Notes: a model not told the origin generated them from the sequence alone. Counted from the first letter of the stretch, positions 8,986 to 18,310 are shown. The stretch: DNA of 64,000 nucleotides from an uncultured Atopobiaceae bacterium (GCA_944320385.1 CALUHH010000001.1:62001-126000), one strand, 5' to 3'. Made by a program: numbers and translations.

Positions 8986-10155
8986 TTACATTTCATTGGT
9001 CGTTTGACCAGTTGAGCGGTTTTGGTGTACGTCGCCCGAGAGCGCCGCCACCGCGATTGCCACCGGCACCGTGAGCGCGAGCGCCGGGAAGAACCACGCC
9101 AGGTCGACGCTGCCAAACAGGGCGCCGCCGATCACGGGCCCGAGCGTCATGCCGATGTCAAACCCCATGTAGTAGGTGCTGTTGGCCAGGCCCACGTGCT
9201 CGGGCCCCACCGCGCGCACCGCCGTGGACTGGCAGACCGAGCACATGACCCCATAGCCGCCCGCCATGAGAGGCGCCGCCAGCAGCAGCCCCGCCGACCC
9301 GTCCATGAGAGCGAGAAGGGCGAGCGATCCCGCGGCGCTCACGCCGGACGCCACCACAAAGGGCACGAACCCCACGCGGTCGAACGCGCGGCCGAGAAGA
9401 ACGCGGAGCGCCATGAGGGCCACGGCGTAGACCGTGAAGAAGAGGCCCGTGGGGACGTCCAGCCCGCGCGCGTCCGCGTAGCTCACGAGAAAGGACTGCG
9501 TGACCATATACGGGATGGTGAAGAGGGCCACCACGAGCGCGGCGGGCACGGCGCGCACGTCAAGCAGGCGCAGCCGGGGGCGCTCGTCCTTCTCTGCCCG
9601 CGGGACGCCGGCGTCGCGCACGAGCAGGATCCCCACGAGCGATAGGCCCGCGAACGCCGCCGAGAGCGCGAGCGCCGGGCGATACCCCAGCGCATCGGAG
9701 ACGGCGATGCCGAGCGCGGGGCCCACGGCCATGCCGAGCGCGTTCATGAGGCCGAAGATGCCCACGCCCTGGCCCACGCGGGCGGGCGGGAGCGTCTTGG
9801 CAAACCACGTGGCCATGCAGACCGAGCAGAGCGAGTAGCCGGCGCCGTTTGCGAGGCGCATGACCGCAAGGACCGCGGTGCTCGGTGCCAGCGCCTGCCC
9901 AAGCCCGGTCACGAGCATCAGGGCGGCGCCGGCCCCGGCGAGCGCGCGCTTGGGAAGGCGGTCCGAGAGGTTGCCGGCTATGGGGCGCACGACGAGCGAG
10001 CACGCGTTCATCAGGGCCGTCAGCACGCCCATGAGCGCGGCGGCGGCGCCGAGCGTGCCGGCAAAGCCCGCGATCAGCGGGTTGGCGAGCATGGCGCTCG
10101 CGAGATAGCAAAACGTCGCGCCGAGAATGACCGCGGCATCGCGCGTCAGCAGCAC
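8986..10155 (-). CDS. MFS transporter
   Basis: This 389-residue protein shows twelve hydrophobic segments in two halves and the MFS loop pattern after helix 2 (GNLSDRLPKR, about residues 61-70), repeated weakly in the second half (GRAFDRVG). It belongs with drug- or metabolite-exporting MFS proteins of the inner membrane; the substrate cannot be read from sequence. The start is GTG at 10155, with GGGAGGAG upstream. The last codons lie in a small hairpin (TGGTC/GACCA). It is divergent from the D-LDH gene. Confidence 0.87.
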   Translation of the reverse strand: MLLTRDAAVILGATFCYLASAMLANPLIAGFAGTLGAAAALMGVLTALMNACSLVVRPIAGNLSDRLPKRALAGAGAALMLVTGLGQALAPSTAVLAVMRLANGAGYSLCSVCMATWFAKTLPPARVGQGVGIFGLMNALGMAVGPALGIAVSDALGYRPALALSAAFAGLSLVGILLVRDAGVPRAEKDERPRLRLLDVRAVPAALVVALFTIPYMVTQSFLVSYADARGLDVPTGLFFTVYAVALMALRVLLGRAFDRVGFVPFVVASGVSAAGSLALLALMDGSAGLLLAAPLMAGGYGVMCSVCQSTAVRAVGPEHVGLANSTYYMGFDIGMTLGPVIGGALFGSVDLAWFFPALALTVPVAIAVAALSGDVHQNRSTGQTTNEM

Positions 10156-10427
10156 CTTGCTCCTCCCTTCTCACCCGAATCCAGATAGTACGCCTTCTCT
10201 CGCGAGGCCGCCGCGTTTGCGCAGTTGGCGAGAAATACCTCGCAGGGAAGGTATACTGGTCCGCCGCGGCTCGGCCGGGACGGCCGCGCCCTACTCCTGA
10301 GACCGATTCCAAAATCAAGCTGGATTCGGCGGGCGCACCGCTTACGCCACCCTTGCGTGCGCTAAACTTGGGGCCGATAGGCTATCGTCGTGCGTGCGCT
10401 CTACGCACACAGAAAGGACTTCTCGCA

Positions 10428-11429
10428 ATGAACATTCTGTTTTACGGAACCGCCAGCTACGACAAGGCTTCGTTTACCAAGGAGCTCGCGGACTACCCCG
10501 AAATCAAGATCGACTTCACCGAGACCAACCTCACGCCCATGACCGCCGCCCTCGCCCGCGGCTATGACGCCGTCTGCGCCTTCGTCAACGCCGACTGCGG
10601 CGCCATGACGCTCGAGATCCTCGCCGGCTTTGGCGTGAAGCTCGTCCTCATGCGCTGCGCCGGCTTCGACGCCGTCAACGTGGCCGTGGCCCAGGACCTG
10701 GGCATGAAGGTCACCCGCGTCCCGGCCTACTCCCCGGAGGCCATCGCCGAGCACGCCATGGGCCTGGCGCTTGCCGCCAACCGCCGCATCGTCAAGGGCT
10801 ACATCCGCGTCCGCGAGAACGACTTCTCCCTCGACGGCCTCGTGGGCATCACGCTCCACGGCAAGACCGCCGGCATCATCGGCACCGGACGCATCGGCGC
10901 CGCCCTCTGCCGCATCTGCAAGGGCTTTGGCATGAAGGTCCTCGGCTCCGACCTCTATCCCAACCAGGGCCTCGTGGAGGAGGGCGTCGTGGACGAGTAC
11001 GTGGACTACGACGAGCTCTACCGCCGCTCCGACCTCATCTCGCTGCACGCCTTCCTCAACGAGGAGAGCCGTCACATGATCAACGACGAGTCCATCTCCA
11101 AGATGAAGGACGGCGTGATCTTTGTGAACACCGGCCGCGGCGGCCTCGTGGACACCCAGGCCCTCATCCGCGGCATCCTCTCCGGCAAGATCGGCGCCGC
11201 GGGCCTCGACGTCTACGACGAGGAGGGCCCCAACGTCTACCAGAACCGCGCCGGCCAGGTCATCGACTCCGTCACCGCGCGCCTCTGCTCCTTCCCCAAC
11301 GTCGTCATGACGAGCCACCAGGCCTTCTTCACCCACGAGGCCCTCGGTGAGATCGCCCGCGTCACCCTCGACAACGCCAAGGCCTTTGCCAACGGCACCG
11401 ACTTCGTTGACCGCAGCGTCGTCTGCTAG
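10428..11429 (+). CDS. ldhA: D-lactate dehydrogenase (D-2-hydroxyacid dehydrogenase family)
   Basis: This 333-residue cytoplasmic enzyme reduces pyruvate to D-lactate with NADH. The Rossmann motif GIIGTGRIG is followed by the catalytic Arg region (NTGRGGLVDT), the Glu region (GLDVYDEEGP) and the acid/base His (TSHQAFFTHEA), in the order seen in fermentative D-LDH. ATG 10428 has AGAAAGGA upstream; an earlier in-frame ATG at 10353 has no such site. It precedes pyruvate kinase by 46 bp on the same strand, so the last two steps of lactate fermentation are probably co-transcribed. The upstream region contains TATACT near 10251 and a GCGAG/CTCGC palindrome (10229-10244), both possible control sites. 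Confidence 0.9.
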   Translation: MNILFYGTASYDKASFTKELADYPEIKIDFTETNLTPMTAALARGYDAVCAFVNADCGAMTLEILAGFGVKLVLMRCAGFDAVNVAVAQDLGMKVTRVPAYSPEAIAEHAMGLALAANRRIVKGYIRVRENDFSLDGLVGITLHGKTAGIIGTGRIGAALCRICKGFGMKVLGSDLYPNQGLVEEGVVDEYVDYDELYRRSDLISLHAFLNEESRHMINDESISKMKDGVIFVNTGRGGLVDTQALIRGILSGKIGAAGLDVYDEEGPNVYQNRAGQVIDSVTARLCSFPNVVMTSHQAFFTHEALGEIARVTLDNAKAFANGTDFVDRSVVC

Positions 11430-11475
11430 CACGGCAGCGTCGCAGTTAGTACCGCCTCTCGAAGAAAGGGCACAG

Positions 11476-12924
11476 ATGGCATTCAACAAGAAGAAGACCA
11501 AGATCGTCTGTACGATGGGTCCCGCCGTCGAGGACGAGGAGGTGCTGCGTCAGCTCATCCTGCACGGCATGAACGTCGCGCGCTTCAACTTCTCCCATGG
11601 TAGCCACGAGTACCACCGCAAGAACATCGAGCGCGTCCGCGCGCTCTCCCGCGAGCTCGCCATCCCCGTTGCCATCATGCTCGACACCAAGGGCCCCGAG
11701 GTCCGCACGGGCCTGCTCAAGGACGGCAAGAAGGTCACGCTCGTGACCGGCGAGACCTGCGTCATCACCACCGACGACAACGTCGAGGGCACCGCGGAGC
11801 GCTTCTCGCTCGACTACAAGAACCTCCCCAACGAGGTCGAGGAGGGCACCGTCATCCTCATCGACGACGGCCTGATCGGCCTGGAGGTCGCGAGCGTCGA
11901 GGGCACCGACATCACCTGCAAGATCACCAACGGCGGCGAGCTCGGCGAGCGCAAGGGCGTCAACTTCCCCAACCTCAACATCAACCTCCCGTCCGTCACC
12001 GCCCAGGACCGCGCGGACATCATGTTTGGCTGCGAGCTCGGCATCGACGCCATCGCGGCCTCCTTCATCCGCGACGGCGAGGCCGTGCAGGAGATCCGCA
12101 AGATCTGCATCGAGATGGGCACTCCCAACGTCTTGATCTTCCCCAAGATCGAGAGCGCCCTGGGCGTCAAGAACTTCGACGAGATCCTCCACGCCGCCGA
12201 CGGCTGCATGGTCGCCCGCGGCGACCTGGGCGTCGAGGTTCCCGCGGCGCAGGTCCCGCACATCCAGAAGACCATCATCCGCAAGTGCAACGAGCACTAC
12301 AAGCCGGTCATCACTGCCACGCAGATGCTCGACTCCATGCAGCGCAACCCGCGCCCGACCCGCGCCGAGATCACCGACGTCGCCAACGCCGTCTACGACG
12401 GCACCGACTGCGTCATGCTCTCCGGCGAGACCGCAGCCGGCAAGTATCCGATCGAGGCCGTCAAGACGATGTCCGACATCTGCAAGGAGACCGAAAAGTA
12501 CCTGCCCGAGCGCAAGGAGTACCACGAGCGCGGCGGAATGCGCAACGTCAGCGGCGCGACCGGCTTCGCCGCGCTCGAGATGGCCGACCGCGTGGGCGCC
12601 AAGTGCATCCTCGCCCCCACCAACTCCGGCCGCTCCGCGCGCCTCATCTCCACCTTCCGCCCGAAGGTGCCGCTGTTCGCCACCTCCCCCAACGAGCAGA
12701 CCATCCGTCGCACCTGCTTCTACTGGGGCGTCTACGCGTACCGCACCACCGAGCAGGGGTCGCTGTCGAGCACGCTCTACAACGCGCTGACCACCGCCAA
12801 GCTCAACAACCTCGTCGACACCGGCGACATCGTGGTCATCACCGCCGGCGACCCGCAGACCTCGCCGCGCTTGGGCGACTACACCACCTCCACCAACATG
12901 GCGATGGTGGCCCAGGTCCAGTAG
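11476..12924 (+). CDS. pyk: Pyruvate kinase
   Basis: A 482-residue glycolytic enzyme converting phosphoenolpyruvate and ADP to pyruvate and ATP. Seen in order: NFSHGSHEYH, MLDTKGPEVRTG, the active-site block PKIESALGVKNFDEIL followed by ARGDLGVE, and TATQMLDSM followed by MLSGETAAGKYP. The C-terminal allosteric domain is complete, and the length is typical for single-domain-set bacterial enzymes without the extra PEP-utiliser domain. ATG 11476 has GAAAGGG upstream. Its 3' end is followed at once by a strong terminator. Confidence 0.97.
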   Translation: MAFNKKKTKIVCTMGPAVEDEEVLRQLILHGMNVARFNFSHGSHEYHRKNIERVRALSRELAIPVAIMLDTKGPEVRTGLLKDGKKVTLVTGETCVITTDDNVEGTAERFSLDYKNLPNEVEEGTVILIDDGLIGLEVASVEGTDITCKITNGGELGERKGVNFPNLNINLPSVTAQDRADIMFGCELGIDAIAASFIRDGEAVQEIRKICIEMGTPNVLIFPKIESALGVKNFDEILHAADGCMVARGDLGVEVPAAQVPHIQKTIIRKCNEHYKPVITATQMLDSMQRNPRPTRAEITDVANAVYDGTDCVMLSGETAAGKYPIEAVKTMSDICKETEKYLPERKEYHERGGMRNVSGATGFAALEMADRVGAKCILAPTNSGRSARLISTFRPKVPLFATSPNEQTIRRTCFYWGVYAYRTTEQGSLSSTLYNALTTAKLNNLVDTGDIVVITAGDPQTSPRLGDYTTSTNMAMVAQVQ

Positions 12925-12951
12925 GCGGGGCATCTCTTCCGCAAGAGCTGA

Positions 12952-12981
12952 GGCCCGCCGGTCTTCCTAGGCCGGCGGGCC
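12952..12981 (+). terminator. Terminator of pyk
   Basis: GGCCCGCCGG (12952-12961) pairs with CCGGCGGGCC (12972-12981), followed by CCTTGCTGCTT. It lies 27 nt past the stop codon. Confidence 0.7.
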
Positions 12982-12987
12982 CCTTGC

Positions 12988-13303
12988 TGCTTAAATAAAG
13001 CCGTCCATCCGGAAATCTGCGCCTTCGCTGCTTAAAGATTGCCTCCCATCCGGTAGCCCGGCCCGGTGACGCTTAAAGATCTTCTCCCATTCAGGAAACC
13101 CCCTCGTACTTGTTTAGTTATTCTCGCTCATCCAGCGAGAAGAACGCTCGATGCTTAAGGTTTGCCGCCCATCCTGAAGGCGCACAGACGAACCTTCAGG
13201 ATGGGCGGCGTTCTTTAAGCGGAGACGCGCCCGCCATCCGGATGGGCGCCGATCTTTAAGCGTCGCCGGGCCGGGCCCCCGGATGAGAGCCGATCATTAA
13301 GCG
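12988..13303. repeat. Mirrored array of eight 25-29 bp repeats with a 41-bp period
   Basis: The repeat begins YGCTTAAAGAT and ends CCCATCCGG. Forward copies start at 12988, 13029, 13070, 13111 (degenerate) and 13152. Reverse copies end at 13221, 13262 and 13303. Every step is exactly 41 bp. Copies 13152-13180 and 13193-13221 form a near-perfect hairpin around a 12-nt loop, and the 15-16 bp spacers differ from one another. The array fills the gap between convergent pyk and the amylase gene. The spacers are too short for a CRISPR array. It could be an ordered protein-binding array or a laddered RNA structure. Confidence 0.85.
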
Positions 13304-13328
13304 TCATCAAGCCCGGACGGCCCGCCCC

Positions 13329-14678
13329 CTACCGCTCGCAGCGCCAGTAGTACGCGGAGTAGGGCTTGAGCTCGGAGCCGCCACCGAAGTCGTGCTCCGC
13401 GCCGGTGATGAGGTCCACCGCGCGGCCGCACTGGGCGTCGAAGTGCACCGTCGCGGGCTCGCCGCTGGCGTTGATCGCCACGATCACGCGCTCGTAGGTC
13501 CCGTGCTCGCCACCGGCGTAGGTGCGCTGGAACACCAGCTGCTGGGGCTGGCACTGGAGCTGCGCGTAGTCGCCCCACACGAGTGCCGTCGAGTCCTCGC
13601 GGGCGCGCGCGATCGCCGCGATCCAGTCGGTGAGCACGCCCCACTCCGGCGCGTCGAGCGCCGGGCGCAGCTCGTGGTCGCCCGGAAGCTGCTCACCCTC
13701 GATCCCCCACTCGGAGCCGTAGTAGACCGCGGGCACGCCGCTCATCGCAAAGAGCAGGCCGTAGAGCGGGACCAGCTGGTTCTTGTCGTCCAGCTTGGTG
13801 GCGATGCGCGGCACGTCGTGGTTGTCCACGAAGTCGAGCATGTGACGGCCGGTGTAGAGGTCCCACGGCTGGCTGCCGCTCTGACGCTCCAGCGCGTAGG
13901 CGATCTCGTGCATGTTGGCGGCGTTCATCGACGACCACAGGCCCTTGTACGCCTCGTAGTTGGTCACCGCGTCGCAGAGGTCCTCGCCCATCCACTGGTT
14001 GTAGTCGCCGAACATGGTCTCGCCCACCAGCGGGAACTTCTCGCCCCGCTCGTTGCCGATCTGGTTGGCGAGGTTGCGCAGGAAGCGAAGGAATCCCTGG
14101 TCAAGACAGTAGGCCACATCAAGGCGCAGGCCGTCGATGTCAAACTCGCGCACCCAGCCGCGGATGACATCGGCCAGGTAGTCGTTGAGCTCGCCGCTCC
14201 AGTGGTTGAGCTTCACGAGGTTCTGGGCGCCCTCCCAGCAGCTGTAGGAGAGGCCGTCGTTGAAGCAGTTGTTGCCGTTGAAGTCGATCTCGAACCAGCC
14301 GGCATAGGGGCTCTCCCCGCGACGGGCGAGCACGTCCTGGAACGCCCAGAAGCCACGCCCCACGTGGTTGAACACGCCGTCCAGCAAGACCTTGATGCCG
14401 GCCTCGTGGCAGGCGTCCACCACGCGCCGCAGGTCCTCGTTGGTTCCCAGGCGGCAGTCGACCTTGGTGTAGTCGCGCGTGTCGTAGCCGTGCGCGTCCG
14501 ACTCGAAGACGGGGTTGAGCAGCAGGCACGTGGCACCGAGCCGGGCCATGTGCTCGATCCAGCCGTTGTCGATGAGCTGCAGGATGCGATGTTCGAGAAC
14601 GCCGTCGTTCTCGTACGGGGCGCCGGTGAGGCCCAGCGGATACACCTGATAGACAAAGGACGGCTCGTACCAGCTCAT
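13329..14678 (-). CDS. GH13 alpha-amylase-family glycosidase
   Basis: This 449-residue protein has no signal peptide, so it likely acts on imported maltodextrins in the cytoplasm. The GH13 conserved regions are present: LLDGVFNH (about 98-105), DGLRLDVAY with nucleophile Asp187, LVGETM with acid Glu220, and FVDNHD with Asp288. The compact size and the absence of N-terminal accessory modules fit maltodextrin glucosidase or neopullulanase-like small amylases. ATG 14678 is preferred because GAGGAG lies 8 nt upstream; the frame extends to 14726. It is alone, convergent with pyk across the 41-bp repeat array. Confidence 0.92.
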   Translation of the reverse strand: MSWYEPSFVYQVYPLGLTGAPYENDGVLEHRILQLIDNGWIEHMARLGATCLLLNPVFESDAHGYDTRDYTKVDCRLGTNEDLRRVVDACHEAGIKVLLDGVFNHVGRGFWAFQDVLARRGESPYAGWFEIDFNGNNCFNDGLSYSCWEGAQNLVKLNHWSGELNDYLADVIRGWVREFDIDGLRLDVAYCLDQGFLRFLRNLANQIGNERGEKFPLVGETMFGDYNQWMGEDLCDAVTNYEAYKGLWSSMNAANMHEIAYALERQSGSQPWDLYTGRHMLDFVDNHDVPRIATKLDDKNQLVPLYGLLFAMSGVPAVYYGSEWGIEGEQLPGDHELRPALDAPEWGVLTDWIAAIARAREDSTALVWGDYAQLQCQPQQLVFQRTYAGGEHGTYERVIVAINASGEPATVHFDAQCGRAVDLITGAEHDFGGGSELKPYSAYYWRCER

Positions 14679-14775
14679 GCGGGAGCTCCTCTCATAGACG
14701 GCGGACCCCCAACATTCTAGCCGCATGCCGTTCGCCTAATTTCGCCGTGGGTCAGCGGCAGACGGTCGTGCAGCA

Positions 14776-14912
14776 GGGTATGTACACCGCCTCTTGAGGG
14801 TATGTACACCATCCGATTTCGGACAACAAATAAATGCGCAGGTCAGGGCTTGGCGAGAAGCACTTGGAATCCCGCCAAGTGTACATACCCTCAAGCAGGG
14901 GTGTACATACCC
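14776..14912. repeat. GGGTATGTACAC dispersed element, copy 1
   Basis: The 12-mer GGGTATGTACAC occurs at 14776-14787 and 14798-14809, then in reverse complement at 14879-14890 and 14901-14912. Both pairs have a 22-bp step, so the element is a symmetric inverted repeat of 137 bp. The interior carries TCCGATTTCGGAC. A related element lies at 46128-46244. This copy occupies most of the 334-bp gap between the amylase and nagA genes, where I see no gene. Confidence 0.85.
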
Positions 14913-15012
14913 TCGCGCAGCGGCAGAGAGCACACAGCCGAGAAGGACGCGCGGCAGAAAAAGGGCGGCCCCAGCGGGACCGCCCTCGGGAAAGGGAGCG
15001 ATGAAACCGGCG

Positions 15013-16176
15013 CTACGCGCGCTCGTAGACGGTTCGGCCACCCACGATCGTGCGGACGACGTCGTAGGCACCGTCCATGAGCACGAGGTCGGCGCGGGCG
15101 CCCACGGCGATGCGGCCGCGGTCGGACCAGCCGAAGAGGCGCGCCGGGTTCTCGGAGAGCGGCTTGGCGGCCAGCTCGACCGGGGCACCCGTGAACTTCA
15201 TGAAGTTGCGCAGCGCCGTGGCCTGCGTGAGCGTGGAGCCCGCGCGGACGCCCGTGGTGGCGAGCTTGGCGTCGCCGTCCTCGACCACGACGTCGTTGAC
15301 GCCGAGCTTGTAGTTGCCGTCGGGCAGGCCGGCGGCCATGATCGAGTCGGTGATGCCCAGAATCTTGTCCCAGCCCTTGACCTTGACGTAGAGGCGCACC
15401 GTGCCCGGCACGAGGTGACGGCCGTCGCAGATCGTCTCGGCGTAGATGTCGCTCTCCAGCGCCACGCCAAAGATGGCGGGCTCGTGCTGGTGGAAGAGGC
15501 GCATCGCGTTGCCCACGTGCGTGGCCGACTTGGCGCCCGCGTTCACGCAGGCCCAAGAGAGGTCGTAGCCGGCGCCGCTGTGGCCGATGGCGGAGGTGAT
15601 GCCCAGGGCCTCGAGCTGCGGGATGAGCTCGGGCACGCCGGGGACCTCCGGGGCGAGCGTGGTGTAGAGGATGTGCCCGCCGGCGGCCTCCTGGTACTGG
15701 CGGAACAGGTCGACCGAGGCCTCGTGCATGAGCAGGTGCTCGGGCATGGCGCCCTTGTACTCGCTCGAGAGGCACGGCCCCTCCAGGTGGATGCCGAGAA
15801 GCGCGGCGCCGTCGTAGGGTCCGCCCTCGATGACCTGGCGCGCCTGCTCGATGCACCAGAGCGTCTGCTCGGGCGTGTCCGTGAGGATGGAGCAGAGCCA
15901 GCCCGTGGTGCCCTGGGAGGCGAAGAAGCGGCCGATGGTCCTCAGGCCCTCGACGTCGGCGGCGTTCACGTCAAAGCCGGCGGCGCCGTGGGTGTGAACG
16001 TCGATGAAGCCCGGCAGGGCGAGAAGCCCGCTCGCGTCGATGACCGGCAGGTCCTTCTCGTTGTCATAGGCCGAGGAGAGGCCCGTGACGACGCCGCCCT
16101 CGACGGTGACGTTCAGGCGCGCGAGCTCGCCCTCGGAAAGGACGCGCGCACCCGTGATGTAGCAGCTGGACAGCAT
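15013..16176 (-). CDS. nagA: N-acetylglucosamine-6-phosphate deacetylase
   Basis: A 387-residue amidohydrolase that removes acetate from GlcNAc-6-P, giving glucosamine-6-P for NagB. The metal site motifs are visible: DVHTHGAAGFD near residue 60, GIHLEGPCLS near 130, IGHSGAGYD near 200, THVGNAMRLFHQ near 220 and the catalytic Asp in LGITDS near 275. It starts 11 nt downstream of the nagB stop, so the two form one unit read nagB then nagA. A second NagA paralogue at 36078-37244 sits in the galactosamine-type locus. Confidence 0.94.
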   Translation of the reverse strand: MLSSCYITGARVLSEGELARLNVTVEGGVVTGLSSAYDNEKDLPVIDASGLLALPGFIDVHTHGAAGFDVNAADVEGLRTIGRFFASQGTTGWLCSILTDTPEQTLWCIEQARQVIEGGPYDGAALLGIHLEGPCLSSEYKGAMPEHLLMHEASVDLFRQYQEAAGGHILYTTLAPEVPGVPELIPQLEALGITSAIGHSGAGYDLSWACVNAGAKSATHVGNAMRLFHQHEPAIFGVALESDIYAETICDGRHLVPGTVRLYVKVKGWDKILGITDSIMAAGLPDGNYKLGVNDVVVEDGDAKLATTGVRAGSTLTQATALRNFMKFTGAPVELAAKPLSENPARLFGWSDRGRIAVGARADLVLMDGAYDVVRTIVGGRTVYERA

Positions 16177-16187
16177 GGCCGGCCTCC

Positions 16188-17003
16188 CTAGTAGGCCTGG
16201 TGACGGGCGACGTCGTTGACGTAGATCTTGGCGTCGGGGTGGTTCTGGAGCAGGGTGGCCGGGAAGGCGGCCGTGGGCTCGCCGTAGGCCGCGCGGCGCA
16301 CGACGCCGCGGTGCCAGTCGCGGAAGACGCCGAGGCGCACCTTGCGCGCGCCAAGGATCTCGCGCATGCCGATGGTCACGCAGCGGTGCGGCATGTCCTC
16401 GAGGGCGCCGCCGAGGTCGCCCACCGAGTTGGTGGCGCGGGTCTCGGGGTGGATGTCGAGGGTGCGGGTCTCGAGCGCGGCGAACTCCTCGCAGCTGAGC
16501 TCGGGCTGGGGCTCGTTGAAGGCGAGGTGCCCGGTGATGCCGATGCCGCCGAAGGCGATGTCCACGCCGCCGAGCTCGTCGATCACGCGGCCGATGCGGC
16601 CGAGGTCATGCGGGTCGGGGAAGATGCGCTGCTCCTCGGGCACCACGAGCTCGGGGTCGATCTTGCCGTAGACGTTGCGAGCCATGAAGCCGCGGAAGGA
16701 GAGCGGGTCGTCCGCGCTGATCCACTCGTCGTTGTCGTCCAGATACTCGTCCATGTTGATGAACCAGCAGTCCTTGAGGGAGATGCGCTGGTCGTTGACC
16801 ATCTTCACGAAGTAGGGGTAGTGTCCGACCGGACCGACCGGGCAGATAAACACGGTCTTCTCGCCGCGGGCGTTGTGGTCGCGGATGGTGCTGACCATCT
16901 CGAGGGCGAGGTCGAAGAAGACCTCGGCGGAGTCACCGGCGCAGACGAGCGGCACACGGGCGTCGCGACCAAGGTCCTCGGCTGAGATGTGATAGTACTC
17001 CAT
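16188..17003 (-). CDS. nagB: Glucosamine-6-phosphate deaminase
   Basis: This 271-residue cytoplasmic enzyme converts glucosamine-6-P to fructose-6-P and ammonia. The family signature GGIGITGHLAFNEP, the MDEYLD motif and a C-terminal phosphate-region segment are present, and the length is typical. The N-terminal substrate loop reads CPVGPVGHYP where canonical NagB has PTGSTP-like sequence, so this is a divergent member. ATG 17003 has AGAAAG upstream. It lies 122 bp downstream of the ABC substrate-binding protein gene, separated by a nested hairpin, and just ahead of nagA. Confidence 0.9.
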   Translation of the reverse strand: MEYYHISAEDLGRDARVPLVCAGDSAEVFFDLALEMVSTIRDHNARGEKTVFICPVGPVGHYPYFVKMVNDQRISLKDCWFINMDEYLDDNDEWISADDPLSFRGFMARNVYGKIDPELVVPEEQRIFPDPHDLGRIGRVIDELGGVDIAFGGIGITGHLAFNEPQPELSCEEFAALETRTLDIHPETRATNSVGDLGGALEDMPHRCVTIGMREILGARKVRLGVFRDWHRGVVRRAAYGEPTAAFPATLLQNHPDAKIYVNDVARHQAY

Positions 17004-17028
17004 GCTTTCTCCTTGTCTCGCGTAAGAG

Positions 17029-17082
17029 AGACGGCCTCCCCGCGCGGATGGGGAGGGTCACCCTGCTGCGGAGAGGCCGTCT
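17029..17082 (-). other. Nested hairpin between the binding-protein gene and nagB
   Basis: AGACGGCCTC (17029-17038) pairs with GAGGCCGTCT (17073-17082), and a second stem CTCCCC/GGGGAG lies inside. It may act as a terminator of the ABC operon or as an attenuator before nagB. Confidence 0.55.
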
Positions 17083-17125
17083 GTCGGGGGCTATGAGCGC
17101 CCTCGGAAACCGCTGTTCAGAAGCG

Positions 17126-18220
17126 CTACTTGATGGTCTCGTAGAGCTCGTCGGACTCGGTGATGACGTCGGTCAGGACGTAGTCCTCGACGGGCACCTC
17201 GGCCTCGATCTGGCCACCGTCCAGGAAGACCTTCTGCTGGGCCTCGTAGTAGCCGACGATGACGTCGGTGTTGCCGATGGCGTCGACGGCGCCCTGCCAG
17301 TCGCCCTCGCCCGTGGACTTAAGGAGCGTGTCCTCGGGGACGCCGAGCTCGGAGGCGAGCAGCTTGGCAACGTCGTCGATGTGCTCGGCGCGGTAGGCCT
17401 TGCCCTTGTCCAGAGCGGCGCCAAAGCGCACGAGGACGTCGTGGTTCTCCTCGGCGTACTCGGGCAGGACGACATAGGAGCCGGGGAAGGCGACCTCGTC
17501 GGAGTAGTCGGTGTTGGTGCCGAGGACGAGGTAGTCGTCGCCGAGCTGCTCCTCGAGGGTGACGGTGTTGGGCGACCAGGTGGCGGCGGCGTCGATCTGG
17601 CCGGAGATGAGGGCCGTCGTCATGCCGGAGACGTCCATCTCGACGGTGTTGATGTCGTCGACGGTGAGGCCGGCGTCCTGGAGGACGTACTGGAGGATGA
17701 TCTCGGAGGAGGTGCCGGAGGCGACGCCCACCGTCTTGCCGGCGAGGTCGGCGCCGGTCTCGATGCCGTGGGACTTGTTGGCGACGACGCAGTCGGCCTG
17801 GGAGAGCTGATCGAACGCGAAGATCTTGGCCTGGCCCTGGATGCACAGGGAGTGCGCGCCGTGGCCGATCTGGGAGATGTCGACGGAGCCGGACTGCATG
17901 GCCGTGATCTCGGCGGGGCCGGCCTGGAACTGCTCGGTCTCGACGGTGATGCCGACCTCCTCGAAGTAGCCCTGGTCGATGGCCGAGAAGAGCGTGGCCG
18001 CGGAGCCCAGGTTGGGCATGAAGGCAACGTGGACGGTGACGGGCTCGTACTCGGTGCCGGCCGGCTCCCCCTCGGTGTCGTCGGCGGTGTCGTCAGCAGC
18101 GGGCTCCTGGGTGCCGTTGTCGCAGCCGGCGAGGACCATGCCGGAGCCCACGACGCCGGCGGCACCGGCGACCTTGAGGAAGGAGCGGCGGCTGAGCTGG
18201 TTCATGTCGATCTTCTTCAT
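17126..18220 (-). CDS. ABC transporter substrate-binding lipoprotein, NMT1/SsuA type
   Basis: This 364-residue secreted lipoprotein has a Tat-like signal (RRSFLKVAGA, residues 11-20) and a lipobox ending at Cys33 (VLAGC), then an acidic linker (about residues 34-55). The mature part resembles the nitrate/sulfonate/taurine and NMT1/ThiY periplasmic-binding fold, with TVHVAFMPNLGSAA at its start. ATP-binding and permease genes of the matching SsuBC/TauBC type lie directly upstream. The ligand cannot be settled from sequence; aliphatic sulfonates, nitrate or a vitamin precursor are family options. A CGGGGG/CCCCCG hairpin sits between this gene and the ATPase gene. Confidence 0.88.
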   Translation of the reverse strand: MKKIDMNQLSRRSFLKVAGAAGVVGSGMVLAGCDNGTQEPAADDTADDTEGEPAGTEYEPVTVHVAFMPNLGSAATLFSAIDQGYFEEVGITVETEQFQAGPAEITAMQSGSVDISQIGHGAHSLCIQGQAKIFAFDQLSQADCVVANKSHGIETGADLAGKTVGVASGTSSEIILQYVLQDAGLTVDDINTVEMDVSGMTTALISGQIDAAATWSPNTVTLEEQLGDDYLVLGTNTDYSDEVAFPGSYVVLPEYAEENHDVLVRFGAALDKGKAYRAEHIDDVAKLLASELGVPEDTLLKSTGEGDWQGAVDAIGNTDVIVGYYEAQQKVFLDGGQIEAEVPVEDYVLTDVITESDELYETIK

Positions 18221-18269
18221 ATCGAATCCTTTCTCGTGGAGGCGAGTTCTTCTCGCTTCCCTCCCTTTT

Positions 18270-18286
18270 CGGGGGACGTGCCCCCG
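18270..18286 (-). other. Intercistronic hairpin in the ABC operon
   Basis: CGGGGG (18270-18275) pairs with CCCCCG (18281-18286); on the minus strand AAAAGGG follows. It lies between the ATPase stop and the binding-protein start and may tune expression of the latter. Confidence 0.45.
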
Positions 18287-18310
18287 CGAATAACGAGCGG
18301 ACGTGCGAAG

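Noticed and set aside
12988-13303. CRISPR array
   Set aside because: Spacers are only 15-16 bp, repeats change orientation halfway, and no cas gene is near.
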